From the NCBI RefSeq assembly GCF_029813835.1, contig NZ_JARVKV010000062.1:1-42904 (forward strand): 42,904 bases of DNA. The letters run 5' to 3'. A model generated the notes under the pieces. That model was not told the origin of the DNA. It did not search any database and saw nothing but the letters and a program-made list of their open reading frames with translations. Origin of the DNA: Streptomyces sp. DH37. Its GTDB lineage: Bacteria; Actinomycetota; Actinomycetes; Streptomycetales; Streptomycetaceae. Shown here piece by piece: positions 24,145 through 31,990 of this stretch. The position numbers were made by a program, and so were the translations under genes. Positions within the stretch are counted from its first letter, which is position 1. Each line of letters begins with the position of its first letter.

Positions 24145-25206
24145 TCAGCGCTCCGTGCCGTGGTGCGGGGGCAGGGAGGCGGCGTACGGCTGCGCCGCGG
24201 TGCGGCCGAGGCCGTCCGCGGCGTCGCCCCCCGCCGCGCGGGCGGCGGCCTCGCGCCTGTTCTTGGTGATGTGCTCGGCCACCGCGAACGCCGCCACCAC
24301 CGCGAAGCCCAGCGCCGCGAAGCCGACCGCCGCGCCCAGGTCGTCGCCCGGCGCGAGGAGGGCCCGGTCCTCGTCCTGCCAGGGCCACAGCGCCCGCAGG
24401 CAGCCCGCCACCACGCCGGTCAGGACGACCAGGGTGATGCGCTGCCGGTTCTCCAGCAGCCACTGCATCAGCTTGACGAACGAGGCGAGGCCCAGGGCGG
24501 CGCCGAGCGCGAACAGGCCCAGATAGCCGAAGTCCCGGTCGTTGACGGCGGAGAGGGTCCTCTCGTACAGCCCGAAGGTCAGCAGCAGGAACGAGCCGGA
24601 CAGGCCGGGCAGCACCAGGGCCGACACCGCGACCGCCGCCGCGGCGACGACGACCAGGGGGGTGGCCTCCACCTCGCCGGGCGGCAGGCTGACGATCACG
24701 AAGGCCGCCGCCGCGCTCACCAGGGCGATGACGGCCTCGCCCGGCCGCCAGGGGGAGGAGGCGCCGTTCGGCAGCGGCGCCCGGGAGGCGAGCGAGAACG
24801 GCACCCACAGCGAGGCCAGCACCAGTCCGAAGAACAGGGCGCGGCTGTGCACCGGCTGCTCCTCGACCCAGCCCTCGACCAGTCCGGCCATCAGCAGCAG
24901 CGCGGCGAACATGCCGAGCAGCAGCGGGACGATGACGCGCCACTGGACCTGGCGGACCTCGTGGGCGGCCCGGGACAGCCCCCGCCCCCGGGGGAGGTCG
25001 GCGAGCGCCAGCCGGGCGCCGGTGACCAGCCGGCTCGCCGAGCCGATCGCCGTGTCGTACACGCCGACCACGAGGGCCACCGTGCCGCCGCTGACGCCCG
25101 GGACGGTCTCCGCGGTGCCTATGAGTGCGCCGCGCACCACGTTGAGGCCGTGCGCCGGCCAGGATGGCGTTGACTTCGACGCCCTGTGTCGCTGGGTTTC
25201 CCCCAC
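24145..25206 (-). CDS. DUF368 membrane protein (undecaprenyl-phosphate transporter family)
   Basis: The 353-aa polytopic protein has the two family signature loops, ETVPGVSGGT (residues 33-42) and LPGLSGSFLLLTFG, and about nine to ten membrane helices. DUF368 proteins were recently shown (PopT in other bacteria, from memory) to flip undecaprenyl phosphate back across the cytoplasmic membrane for reuse in wall synthesis. The GTG at 25206 is chosen because AAGGAG lies six to seven nt upstream; the frame is open further but without coding character. A cytoplasmic tail of about 40 residues follows the last helix. It stands alone, divergent from the wrbA-like gene. Confidence 0.9.
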   Translation of the reverse strand: MGETQRHRASKSTPSWPAHGLNVVRGALIGTAETVPGVSGGTVALVVGVYDTAIGSASRLVTGARLALADLPRGRGLSRAAHEVRQVQWRVIVPLLLGMFAALLLMAGLVEGWVEEQPVHSRALFFGLVLASLWVPFSLASRAPLPNGASSPWRPGEAVIALVSAAAAFVIVSLPPGEVEATPLVVVAAAAVAVSALVLPGLSGSFLLLTFGLYERTLSAVNDRDFGYLGLFALGAALGLASFVKLMQWLLENRQRITLVVLTGVVAGCLRALWPWQDEDRALLAPGDDLGAAVGFAALGFAVVAAFAVAEHITKNRREAAARAAGGDAADGLGRTAAQPYAASLPPHHGTER

Positions 25207-25582
25207 CAGAGCTCCTTCGGTACTGGTCGAGTGCTGTGGGACGGCCCGGACGCCGGTTCCTGCGCGGCCGGGGGCGGGGCGGCCCCCGGTCCGGCCGGTG
25301 CGGGCGCACGGGAGACACATTGTCCCCGGTCCCGAGTTCCCCCGTTCGGCGGAGTGGGGCGGACGGCCCGGCGGCCCCCTCGCGAAGCCGTACGAAGTCG
25401 TACAAGGTTTAACCAACTCCGGGCGTGAAACCCGTCGCCGACCGCGGGCGCCGGTACCCGCCGTGGCGCGGGAAATGGGACCTACGCCATGGAAAGCCGC
25501 ATAAGGTGACAATCGGCAGACGGTGAACGGAACGCGTCGGCGCCCCCGCGGTCGCCGACGCGGGGCAAGGAGTCGGAACCAG
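25207..25582. other. Divergent intergenic region with a GTACGA/TCGTAC inverted repeat
   Basis: This 376-bp gap separates two divergent genes. The perfect inverted repeat GTACGA-AG-TCGTAC lies at 25390-25403. An AT-richer patch, GCATAAGGTGAC, near 25500 may be the promoter of the wrbA-like gene. No open frame here looks coding, and nothing else was recognised. Confidence 0.5.
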
Positions 25583-26194
25583 ATGAGCGATGTCAGGCTG
25601 GCAGTGATCTACTACTCGGCGACCGGCACCCTCCACGGGATGGCCAGGCGCCTGGCCGAGGCGGGCGGGCAGGCGGGCGCGGAGGTGCGGCTGCGGCAGG
25701 TCGCCGAGCTCGCACCGGACGAGGCGATCGCCTCCAACGCCGCGTGGAGCCAACACTTCGACGACACCAAGGACGAGCCGAGGGCCACCGCCGACGACAT
25801 CGTCTGGGCCGACGCGGTGCTGTTCGGCTCCCCCACCCGGTACGGCAACGTCGCCAGCCAGCTCAAGCAGTTCCTCGACACCCTGGGGCCGCAGTGGCAG
25901 CAGGGGCTGCTCGCCGACAAGGTGTACGCCGGCTTCACCGCCACCCAGACCGCCCACGGCGGCCAGGAGTCGACGCTGCTGGCCCTGTACAACACCATCC
26001 ACCACTTCGGCGGCCTCGTCGTCGCGCCCGGCTACACCGACCCGCTGAAGTTCGCCGACGGCAACCCCTACGGCGTCTCCCACGTCACCGGCCCGGACAA
26101 CGACGCCCCGCTCACCGACACGGAGCACGCCGCCCTCGACCACCTGGCGCGGCGCGTGGTGCGCATCGCGGGCCGCCTCAAGGGCGAGGGCTGA
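25583..26194 (+). CDS. wrbA: WrbA-like flavodoxin-fold NAD(P)H:quinone oxidoreductase
   Basis: The 203-aa protein has the flavodoxin fold: an N-terminal FMN-phosphate loop (YYSATGTLHGMARRLAEAG), the ring-binding loop SPTRYGNVASQLKQFLD and the WrbA-type AHGGQEST with active-site His. These enzymes reduce quinones by two electrons in the cytoplasm and limit redox cycling. The ATG at 25583 follows AAGGAG with a 10-nt gap; an earlier in-frame start would add Arg-rich sequence and is rejected. It is convergent with the amine oxidase gene and separated from it by a hairpin. Confidence 0.92.
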   Translation: MSDVRLAVIYYSATGTLHGMARRLAEAGGQAGAEVRLRQVAELAPDEAIASNAAWSQHFDDTKDEPRATADDIVWADAVLFGSPTRYGNVASQLKQFLDTLGPQWQQGLLADKVYAGFTATQTAHGGQESTLLALYNTIHHFGGLVVAPGYTDPLKFADGNPYGVSHVTGPDNDAPLTDTEHAALDHLARRVVRIAGRLKGEG

Positions 26195-26215
26195 CGGCCC
26201 CTCCGCGCGGATGCG

Positions 26216-26251
26216 CCGGGGGAGGACGGGTGACGGACCGTCCTCCCCCGG
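26216..26251. terminator. Hairpin terminator between wrbA-like and amino acid oxidase genes
   Basis: A perfect 14-bp stem (26216-26229 with 26238-26251) with an 8-nt loop lies midway between two convergent stop codons. No T-run; it is likely bidirectional. Confidence 0.85.
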
Positions 26252-26264
26252 CCGTCTCCGGCGG

Positions 26265-28358
26265 CTACGCCCGGTGCACCTCCAGCGCCGCCCGCACCGC
26301 CGACTCCAGGGCTCCCTCGATCCACGCCGTCCTGATCGAGGTGTGGTCGCCCGCGAAGAACAGCGGCCCCTCGCGGCGGCCGAGCAGCGGGAACAGCTCG
26401 GTGTGCTGACCGGGCAGCAGCACGGCGGCCTCGCCGTACGCGTACGGGTCGCGCTGCCAGCTCTGGGTGCGCCCGGCGCCCGTGTAGAAGACCTCCACCC
26501 GCTGCCCGTACACCTGCTGCACACCGCGCAGGGCGTACGGGTAGCGGGCGTCGTCGTCGAGGCAGTCCCAGCGCCGCGCGTCGTCGGCCCAGCTGTAGGA
26601 GGCCAGCAGGACGCCGCCCTCGCTGCCCTCGACGCGGTGCGAGGGGTTGAACATGAACCGGTTGGGGTTGTCGCACACCGACCCACCGCCGACCACGCCC
26701 GCCGCCTCCGGCTGGTCCCGGGAGATCCAGCGGCAGGCGGTGTAGTGCACGCGCTGGGCCGCCGAGATGTGGCCGCGCGGCACGGACGGGTGCGCGCCCA
26801 GCAGGCTGCCGTCGTCCGGGGCCCTGCCCAGGCGGTAGGCGTCGTACAGCCCCGGCCGCACCCTCTCCAGCTCCCGCTTCCAGTCGGCCTCGCCGAACTC
26901 CCACCAGCGGCGGCTGAACTCCAGCAGCACCTTGGTGGCGCTGTCGTAGTGCAGCTCGGTGACGGCCCGCCGCTTGCCGTACGACAGCGGCGGGGCGATC
27001 TGGACCTGCCGCAGCCCGGAGAAGGGCACGGTGAGGACCGCGCAGTCGCCGGTGAACTGCTCGCGCACCACCGCGCCGTCGCGGCCCTCGGAGACGGTGT
27101 CGATCCACACCGCCGGACCGTCGGCGCCGATGTGCGGGGTGTCGCCGCGGTCGGCCCGCCCGCCCGCGCGGTACTCGACGCGGGTGGCGCGGCGGTCGAA
27201 GCGCACCGAGCCCCCGAGCTCCCCGAACTCCTTCAGCAGCGCGTCGGGCAGGGTGGCGGTGCCGCCCGCCAGCTCCCAGAAGGTGGTGTCGGGGCTGATC
27301 AGGGACCAGCCGATGAAGCTGTGGAGGAAGGAGAGCGGGAGGCGGGAGGTGAGGTTCTCCAGGGTGCCGATCAGGTCGATCGTGCGCTCGTCGAACTTCG
27401 CGTGCTCGGTCAGGAAGCGGTGCATCGACCAGTCGCCGAACCGCCGCACGACCCGCGCCCAGCCCTCCAGGCACTCCGGCAGCGGCTTGTTCACGCGCTT
27501 CCCGTCCGGTCCGACGGTGCTGTACTCGTCGCGCACCGGGTCCAGGACCCGGCCGAGGATCCTCGCGGCGGGGACGTCCCGGTACTTCTCGGGCACGCCG
27601 AAGGACCGGTTGACCGCCCGCGGGTCCTTCGCGTACTCGGCGCGGCGGACGCGGATGCCGTTGACGTTGATCCAGGTGCGGTACGCGGGCCTGCCGTCGG
27701 CGTCCACGTCCACCAGGTGGAAGCGGCGGCGCCCCAGCCCGAGCCGGTCGATCAGCCCCATGACCAGCGGGTGGCTGCCGGGGATGCGCATGGCCCCGGC
27801 CTCCGCGTACTGCCTCGGGTCGGCGAAGGGCTGCTCCGCGCCCTCGTGGCCGCCGGTGCGGAAGGTCTTGATCCGGCCGCCGGCCCGGTTGCCGTTGGCC
27901 TCGATGACGGTGACGTGGTGCCCGGCCCGCCTCAGCAGCAGCGCGGCGACCAGCCCGGCCGGGCCCGCGCCGACGACCAGCACCTTCTTGCCGGGCGTGC
28001 CGGCCGCCGCGGCGCCGGAGCGGGGCAGGCCGTCGCGCAGGATCCTCTCGTACCGGGGAGTGAGTTCGGAGCCGTCCTCGTCCAGCAGGAGGATGGCGCG
28101 GGCCACCGCCAGACAGGTCTGCCAGTCGGCTGTGCCCGCGGCCTCGGAGAAGGTCTCGGGCGGGGGAGCGGCGGGCGCGGCGGGGGCGGCGGCGGCGAGT
28201 CCGGCGACGGCGGCGACCGTCCCGGCGCCCGCGGTGAACCGCCGCCGCGACAGGGGCGCGGCGGCTTCGGCGGTGTGCTCGGAGGGGTGCTCGGAGGGGT
28301 GTTCGGCGGCGGCTTCGGGGGTGTGCTCGGCGGTGTGATGGTCTTCGTGGAGGGCCAT
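26265..28358 (-). CDS. Tat-exported flavin amine oxidase, L-glutamate oxidase-like
   Basis: The 697-aa protein has a His/Glu-rich N-terminus, a twin-arginine signal (LSRRRFTAG, residues 36-44, then a hydrophobic Ala-rich stretch), a dinucleotide-binding VVGAGPAGL (128-136) with GGRIKTF, and the amine-oxidase C-terminal FAD motif (FFAGDHTS, AWIEGALESA). Stretches such as LLEFSRRWWEFGEADWKREL closely match the Streptomyces L-glutamate oxidase as I remember it. Arg191, Arg339 and His346 sit where that enzyme has its carboxylate-binding and active-site residues. It would oxidise an L-amino acid to the keto acid, ammonia and hydrogen peroxide outside the cell. Substrate is inferred. Confidence 0.88.
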   Translation of the reverse strand: MALHEDHHTAEHTPEAAAEHPSEHPSEHTAEAAAPLSRRRFTAGAGTVAAVAGLAAAAPAAPAAPPPETFSEAAGTADWQTCLAVARAILLLDEDGSELTPRYERILRDGLPRSGAAAAGTPGKKVLVVGAGPAGLVAALLLRRAGHHVTVIEANGNRAGGRIKTFRTGGHEGAEQPFADPRQYAEAGAMRIPGSHPLVMGLIDRLGLGRRRFHLVDVDADGRPAYRTWINVNGIRVRRAEYAKDPRAVNRSFGVPEKYRDVPAARILGRVLDPVRDEYSTVGPDGKRVNKPLPECLEGWARVVRRFGDWSMHRFLTEHAKFDERTIDLIGTLENLTSRLPLSFLHSFIGWSLISPDTTFWELAGGTATLPDALLKEFGELGGSVRFDRRATRVEYRAGGRADRGDTPHIGADGPAVWIDTVSEGRDGAVVREQFTGDCAVLTVPFSGLRQVQIAPPLSYGKRRAVTELHYDSATKVLLEFSRRWWEFGEADWKRELERVRPGLYDAYRLGRAPDDGSLLGAHPSVPRGHISAAQRVHYTACRWISRDQPEAAGVVGGGSVCDNPNRFMFNPSHRVEGSEGGVLLASYSWADDARRWDCLDDDARYPYALRGVQQVYGQRVEVFYTGAGRTQSWQRDPYAYGEAAVLLPGQHTELFPLLGRREGPLFFAGDHTSIRTAWIEGALESAVRAALEVHRA

Positions 28359-28494
28359 GGTCTCTGCCTAAGGCCGCGCCGCCCCGGCGGGCCGTCGGCA
28401 CACGGGACGACCCGCCGGATTCCCCCGTACGGGAGCGGCTTTCGGGTGTGAAAAGCCGTTGGGGAGCGGCGCGCGTCTCGGGCATGGTGCCCCC

Positions 28495-29067
28495 ATGGAC
28501 CTCACGAGCCCCGCTCCCGTCACCCTGCGCCCCCTGGACGAGGCGCTGCTGGACGCCCTGCTGGCCACGGCCGCCGCCGACGCCGATCCCGGCGAGGTGA
28601 TGCCGCCGACCGAGGGGGAGGAGGAAGGGGAGGGCGGGGCCGGCTGGACGGACGCGCGGCGGGAGGCGTTCCTGCGCTTCCACCGCGCGCGCTCGCTGTG
28701 CGCCGAACCGGTGGAGACCGTCTACGCCGTGGTCGTGACGGAGCCGGGGGAGGACGGCCGGCCGGAGGAGGCGGTCGCCGGCGCCGCCCGGCTGGCGCCG
28801 CTCCCGGAGCCGGGCGCGGTCGAGGCCGGGGTGTGGCTCGGCCGCTCCCACCGCGGCCGGGGCGTCGGCACGGCGGTGTTCGCCCTCCTCCTCGACGCGG
28901 CCCGCGAGGGCGGCGCCACCCGGCTGCTCGCCCGTACGAGCGCGGCCAACGCCGCCACCCGCCGCCTGCTCGCGGCCGCCGGCGCCGACCTCGTACGGCG
29001 GGAGGGGCCGGACGGCGCGACGGTCACGGCGTGGCTGCCCCTCACCGGCCGGAGCCGGACGGCCTGA
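28495..29067 (+). CDS. GNAT-family N-acetyltransferase
   Basis: The 190-aa protein carries the GNAT acetyl-CoA loop RSHRGRGVGTAVFALLLD (about 120-137) and a typical C-terminal strand (AANAATRRLLAAAGADLVRR). The ATG at 28495 is preferred to the GTG 36 nt upstream because it starts the folded domain and gives the usual length; neither has a strong ribosome site. The last 26 bp overlap the end of the convergent FAD-oxidase gene. Substrate unknown. It is divergent from the amino acid oxidase gene. Confidence 0.83.
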   Translation: MDLTSPAPVTLRPLDEALLDALLATAAADADPGEVMPPTEGEEEGEGGAGWTDARREAFLRFHRARSLCAEPVETVYAVVVTEPGEDGRPEEAVAGAARLAPLPEPGAVEAGVWLGRSHRGRGVGTAVFALLLDAAREGGATRLLARTSAANAATRRLLAAAGADLVRREGPDGATVTAWLPLTGRSRTA

Positions 29068-30445
29068 TGTTGCGGTTCAGGCGGAAGAGGTTGTGCGGGT
29101 CGTGGACGGCCTTGAGGGCCGCCAGCCGCTCGTAGGCGCCCGCGTCGTGGCCGGCGCGGGTCTGCGCCTCGTCGGCCCGCTCGCCGTCCCCGTAGAGGAA
29201 GGCCAGGCTGTGGCCCGCCGTCCAGGGCGCCAGGACCTCGCGCAGCAGGTCGAGCCGGTCGCGCACCTCCTGGAGGCCGTGCCCCGTGCCGCCGGGCGGG
29301 GGGCCGGGGAAGGCGACGGCGCGGACGGCGTACTCCGCCTCCCGGTGGCCCACGGCGTTCCCGGCCGGGCCGGGCCCGCGCAGCGCCCCGCCGAGGTGGC
29401 GGACGTCCGTGACGCAGGGGACGGGCGAGCCGGGGCCCACCGTGTCGAGCACGGCGCCCAGCGCCTCGGGCGGCAGTTCCCGCAGCAGGGCGTTGGTGGC
29501 GGTGTAGGGCTGCGGGAAGGACGGGTCGCGGTGGACGGAGTCGCAGGCGGCGTACGGCATCTCGCGCAGGTCGTCCACGAGCCGCTCGCCGGCCGCCCGC
29601 AGCGGCGCCACCAGTCGCTCGCCCTCCTCGGCCGGGCCGCTGTGGACGATCCGGAAGGAGGCGGCGTACCGGCCGCGCAGCGGCGCGGGGACGGCCGGGA
29701 CGTCGGGGTGGCGGAGCAGGGCGACGGAGGAGGTCAGCGTCTCGGGGACGTCCGCCGTCCAGCGCCGCCAGACCTCCAGGGCCCGCTCCGCCGCCGGGGC
29801 GCCGAAGACGAGCTGGCCGCCGTAGATCGCGGGCACGGGGAAGAGCTCGATCTCCATGGCCGTCACCACGCCGAAGTTGCCGCCGGTGCCCAGCAGCGCG
29901 CCGAACAGCTCGTCGCCGGGGACGGTGCGGCGCGGGCGCCCGTCGGCGGTGACGACCTCCAGGGCGCGTACGTGGTCGGCCGCGTAGCCGAACCGCCGGG
30001 CCAGCAGGCCGATGCCGCCGCCCAGGGTGTAGCCGACGGCGCCCACGGTGGGCGAGGAGCCGTTGAGCGGCGCCAGTCCGTGGGGGGCGGCGGCCCGGAC
30101 CACCGCGCCCCACCGCGCGCCGGCGGCGACGCGTGCGGTCCGGGTCCCGGGATCGACGCTCACCCCGGTCATCCGCCGGGTGCCGACGAGCACCCCGCCC
30201 TCGGCGGCCACCGACAGCCCGTGCCCGGTGGCCTGCACCGCCACCGGCAGCCCGCGCCCGGCCGCGTACGCCACGGCCAGCCGCACGTCCTCGGCGTCCG
30301 CCGCGCCGACGACGAGGGAGGGGCGGTGGGTCCAGGCGGTCTGGAAGCCGGAGACCTCCTCGTCGTAACCGGGCTCGCCGGGCCGGAGGACCGGGCCGGT
30401 GGTGGCGGGGAAGCGGTGGGCCGTGCGGTGCGGTGAGCTCTCCAT
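29042..30445 (-). CDS. FAD-linked oxidase of the BBE/GlcD type
   Basis: The 467-aa flavoenzyme has the PCMH FAD-binding fold (about 38-210), with His75 in ATGHG where the covalent histidyl-flavin forms, and a C-terminal berberine-bridge (BBE) segment (DPHNLFRLNRNI near the end). At the place of the second, cysteinyl link of bicovalent enzymes the sequence is GSSPTVG (Ser130-Ser131), so flavin is probably attached once. Such enzymes oxidise sugars or secondary metabolites. The ATG at 30445 lies just after GGAGG. It is divergent from lysR-type gene at 30517, probably its regulator. Confidence 0.88.
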   Translation of the reverse strand: MESSPHRTAHRFPATTGPVLRPGEPGYDEEVSGFQTAWTHRPSLVVGAADAEDVRLAVAYAAGRGLPVAVQATGHGLSVAAEGGVLVGTRRMTGVSVDPGTRTARVAAGARWGAVVRAAAPHGLAPLNGSSPTVGAVGYTLGGGIGLLARRFGYAADHVRALEVVTADGRPRRTVPGDELFGALLGTGGNFGVVTAMEIELFPVPAIYGGQLVFGAPAAERALEVWRRWTADVPETLTSSVALLRHPDVPAVPAPLRGRYAASFRIVHSGPAEEGERLVAPLRAAGERLVDDLREMPYAACDSVHRDPSFPQPYTATNALLRELPPEALGAVLDTVGPGSPVPCVTDVRHLGGALRGPGPAGNAVGHREAEYAVRAVAFPGPPPGGTGHGLQEVRDRLDLLREVLAPWTAGHSLAFLYGDGERADEAQTRAGHDAGAYERLAALKAVHDPHNLFRLNRNIRPSGSGR

Positions 30446-30516
30446 GCCCTCCAGGGTGGTGACCGCCGTGCCATAAGTCCAAGATCTGATCGATATCGCA
30501 ACTAGAATCACCGGTT
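30446..30516. promoter_or_regulatory. Divergent promoter/operator between the FAD oxidase and LysR genes
   Basis: This 71-bp gap is AT-rich for the window and holds TAGAAT (30503-30508), only 8 bp before the LysR ATG, which would give a leaderless transcript. On the other strand TTGCGA with CTTATG 18 bp away is a possible promoter for the oxidase. Overlapping GATC/GATATC-type symmetry around 30483-30498 is a plausible LysR-binding region. Confidence 0.55.
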
Positions 30517-31482
30517 ATGGAGATCCGGCAGCTGCGGTACCTCGTCGCCGTGGTGGAGGAGGCCAACTTCACCCGCGCCGCCGCGCGTCTGCACGTCGCC
30601 CAGCCCGGCGTCAGCGCCCAGATCCGGCAGTTGGAGAGGGAGCTGGGGCAGCCGCTGCTGGACCGCTCCGGCCGCTCGGTGCGCCCCACGGAGGCGGGGG
30701 AGGCGGTGCTGCCGTACGCGCGGGCCGCGCTCGCCGCCGTCGACGGCGTGCGGCAGACCGCGGACGAGTTCACCGGGCTGCTGCGCGGCCGGGTCACGGT
30801 CGGGCTGTTCTCGGCCGCGGCCACGCACGACCTCGACGTGGTCTCCGTGCTGGCCGACTTCCACGACGACCACCCGCGGGTCGAGATCACCCTCACCGAG
30901 GACGTCTCGGACCGGATGCTCGCCGCCCTCCGGCACGGCGAACTGGACGTGGCGGTGGTCGGGCTCACCGGCGAGGAGCCGCCGCCCGGCGTCTCCCTCC
31001 AGGTGGTCGTCGACGAACCGCTGGTGGCGGCCGTACCGCCGCACGACCCGCTGGCCGGGCGCACGAGCGTGACGCTGGCCGCGCTCGGCGACCGCACCCT
31101 GATCAGCCTGCCGCGCGGCACCGGGCTGCGCGGCGTGCTCGACCGGGCCTGCGCCGCGGCCGGCGTCCGGCCCCGCGTCGGCTACGAGGCCGCCGCGCCG
31201 CACGTCCTGGCCCGGCTCGCCGCGCGCGGTCTGGGCGTCGCCGTGCTCCCGGCGGGCTCGGCGGCGGAGCACCGGGACCTGCTGCGGGCGCTGGAGATCG
31301 TACGGCCGCGGCTGCGCGGCCGGATCGCCCTGGCCTGGCGCACCGACGGCCCGTCCGGGCCGGCGGCCCGGGCCTTCCTGGCCCGGCTGCGCACGGCCAT
31401 GCCGGTGCCGATGCCGGTTCCAGGTCCGGTGCCGGCGTCCGGTCCGGAGCGGGCACCGGCACCGGAACCGGAACCGGACTAG
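30517..31482 (+). CDS. LysR-family transcriptional regulator
   Basis: The 321-aa protein begins with the LysR helix-turn-helix (MEIRQLRYLVAVVEEANFTR; AQPGVSAQIRQLERELG) followed by the inducer-binding PBP-like domain (about 90-295). The last 28 residues are Pro-rich (MPVPMPVPGPVP) and unlike family norms. The ATG at 30517 is right after a -10-like TAGAAT, so a leaderless start is probable. Divergent orientation suggests that it controls the FAD oxidase. Its stop overlaps the convergent VOC gene by 4 bp. Confidence 0.93.
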   Translation: MEIRQLRYLVAVVEEANFTRAAARLHVAQPGVSAQIRQLERELGQPLLDRSGRSVRPTEAGEAVLPYARAALAAVDGVRQTADEFTGLLRGRVTVGLFSAAATHDLDVVSVLADFHDDHPRVEITLTEDVSDRMLAALRHGELDVAVVGLTGEEPPPGVSLQVVVDEPLVAAVPPHDPLAGRTSVTLAALGDRTLISLPRGTGLRGVLDRACAAAGVRPRVGYEAAAPHVLARLAARGLGVAVLPAGSAAEHRDLLRALEIVRPRLRGRIALAWRTDGPSGPAARAFLARLRTAMPVPMPVPGPVPASGPERAPAPEPEPD

Positions 31483-31898
31483 GCGTCCGGGCCGGCCGGC
31501 CGCGCCGCGACGATCACGTTCCCGTACAGGTCGGCGAAGTGCAGCGATCCGCCGTCGGCGTCCTCCCGCTCGCCCCACGTCCGTACACCGTGCTCGCGCA
31601 GCCGCGCGGCGACCCCGCCCAGGTCGTCGGTGTGGAGGACGAGCAGCGGCTGCCCGCCGGTCTGCCGCCCGACCAGCCGGCGTTCCCGCTCGCCGGTGGC
31701 GGGCATCAGCCACAGACCCGTCCCCTCCTGGCCGGGGACGCCCAGGTGGAGGTAGCGGTAGCCGTCCGCCGTGCGGTCGTGCAGCACGCGCAGTCCGAGG
31801 ACGTCGCGGTAGAACGCCAGGGCGTCGTCCGGGTCGTCGACGAGGACGACCAGGCGGCCGAGTGCGGAGAACGGGCTCCGGCCGGGGTGGGAGGTCAT
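31479..31898 (-). CDS. VOC/glyoxalase-family protein
   Basis: The 139-aa protein has two beta-alpha-beta-beta-beta modules of the vicinal oxygen chelate fold (LVVLVDDPDDALAFYRDVLG and LLVLHTDDLGGVAARLREHG), ending with the usual Phe-x-Asp-x-Tyr-Gly-Asn (FADLYGN). Family members include glyoxalases, dioxygenases and antibiotic-binding proteins; no specific activity can be assigned. The ATG at 31898 lacks a clear ribosome site. The 3' end overlaps the convergent LysR gene by 4 bp. Confidence 0.87.
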   Translation of the reverse strand: MTSHPGRSPFSALGRLVVLVDDPDDALAFYRDVLGLRVLHDRTADGYRYLHLGVPGQEGTGLWLMPATGERERRLVGRQTGGQPLLVLHTDDLGGVAARLREHGVRTWGEREDADGGSLHFADLYGNVIVAARPAGPDA

Positions 31899-31990
31899 GC
31901 CGGGACCGTAGCGGCGCCCACCGACATCGGCGGGTGGCAGGGGCGCGCGGGGCCCGGCGACCGCGCCGCCCGCCGCCCGCCGGGCCGGGG

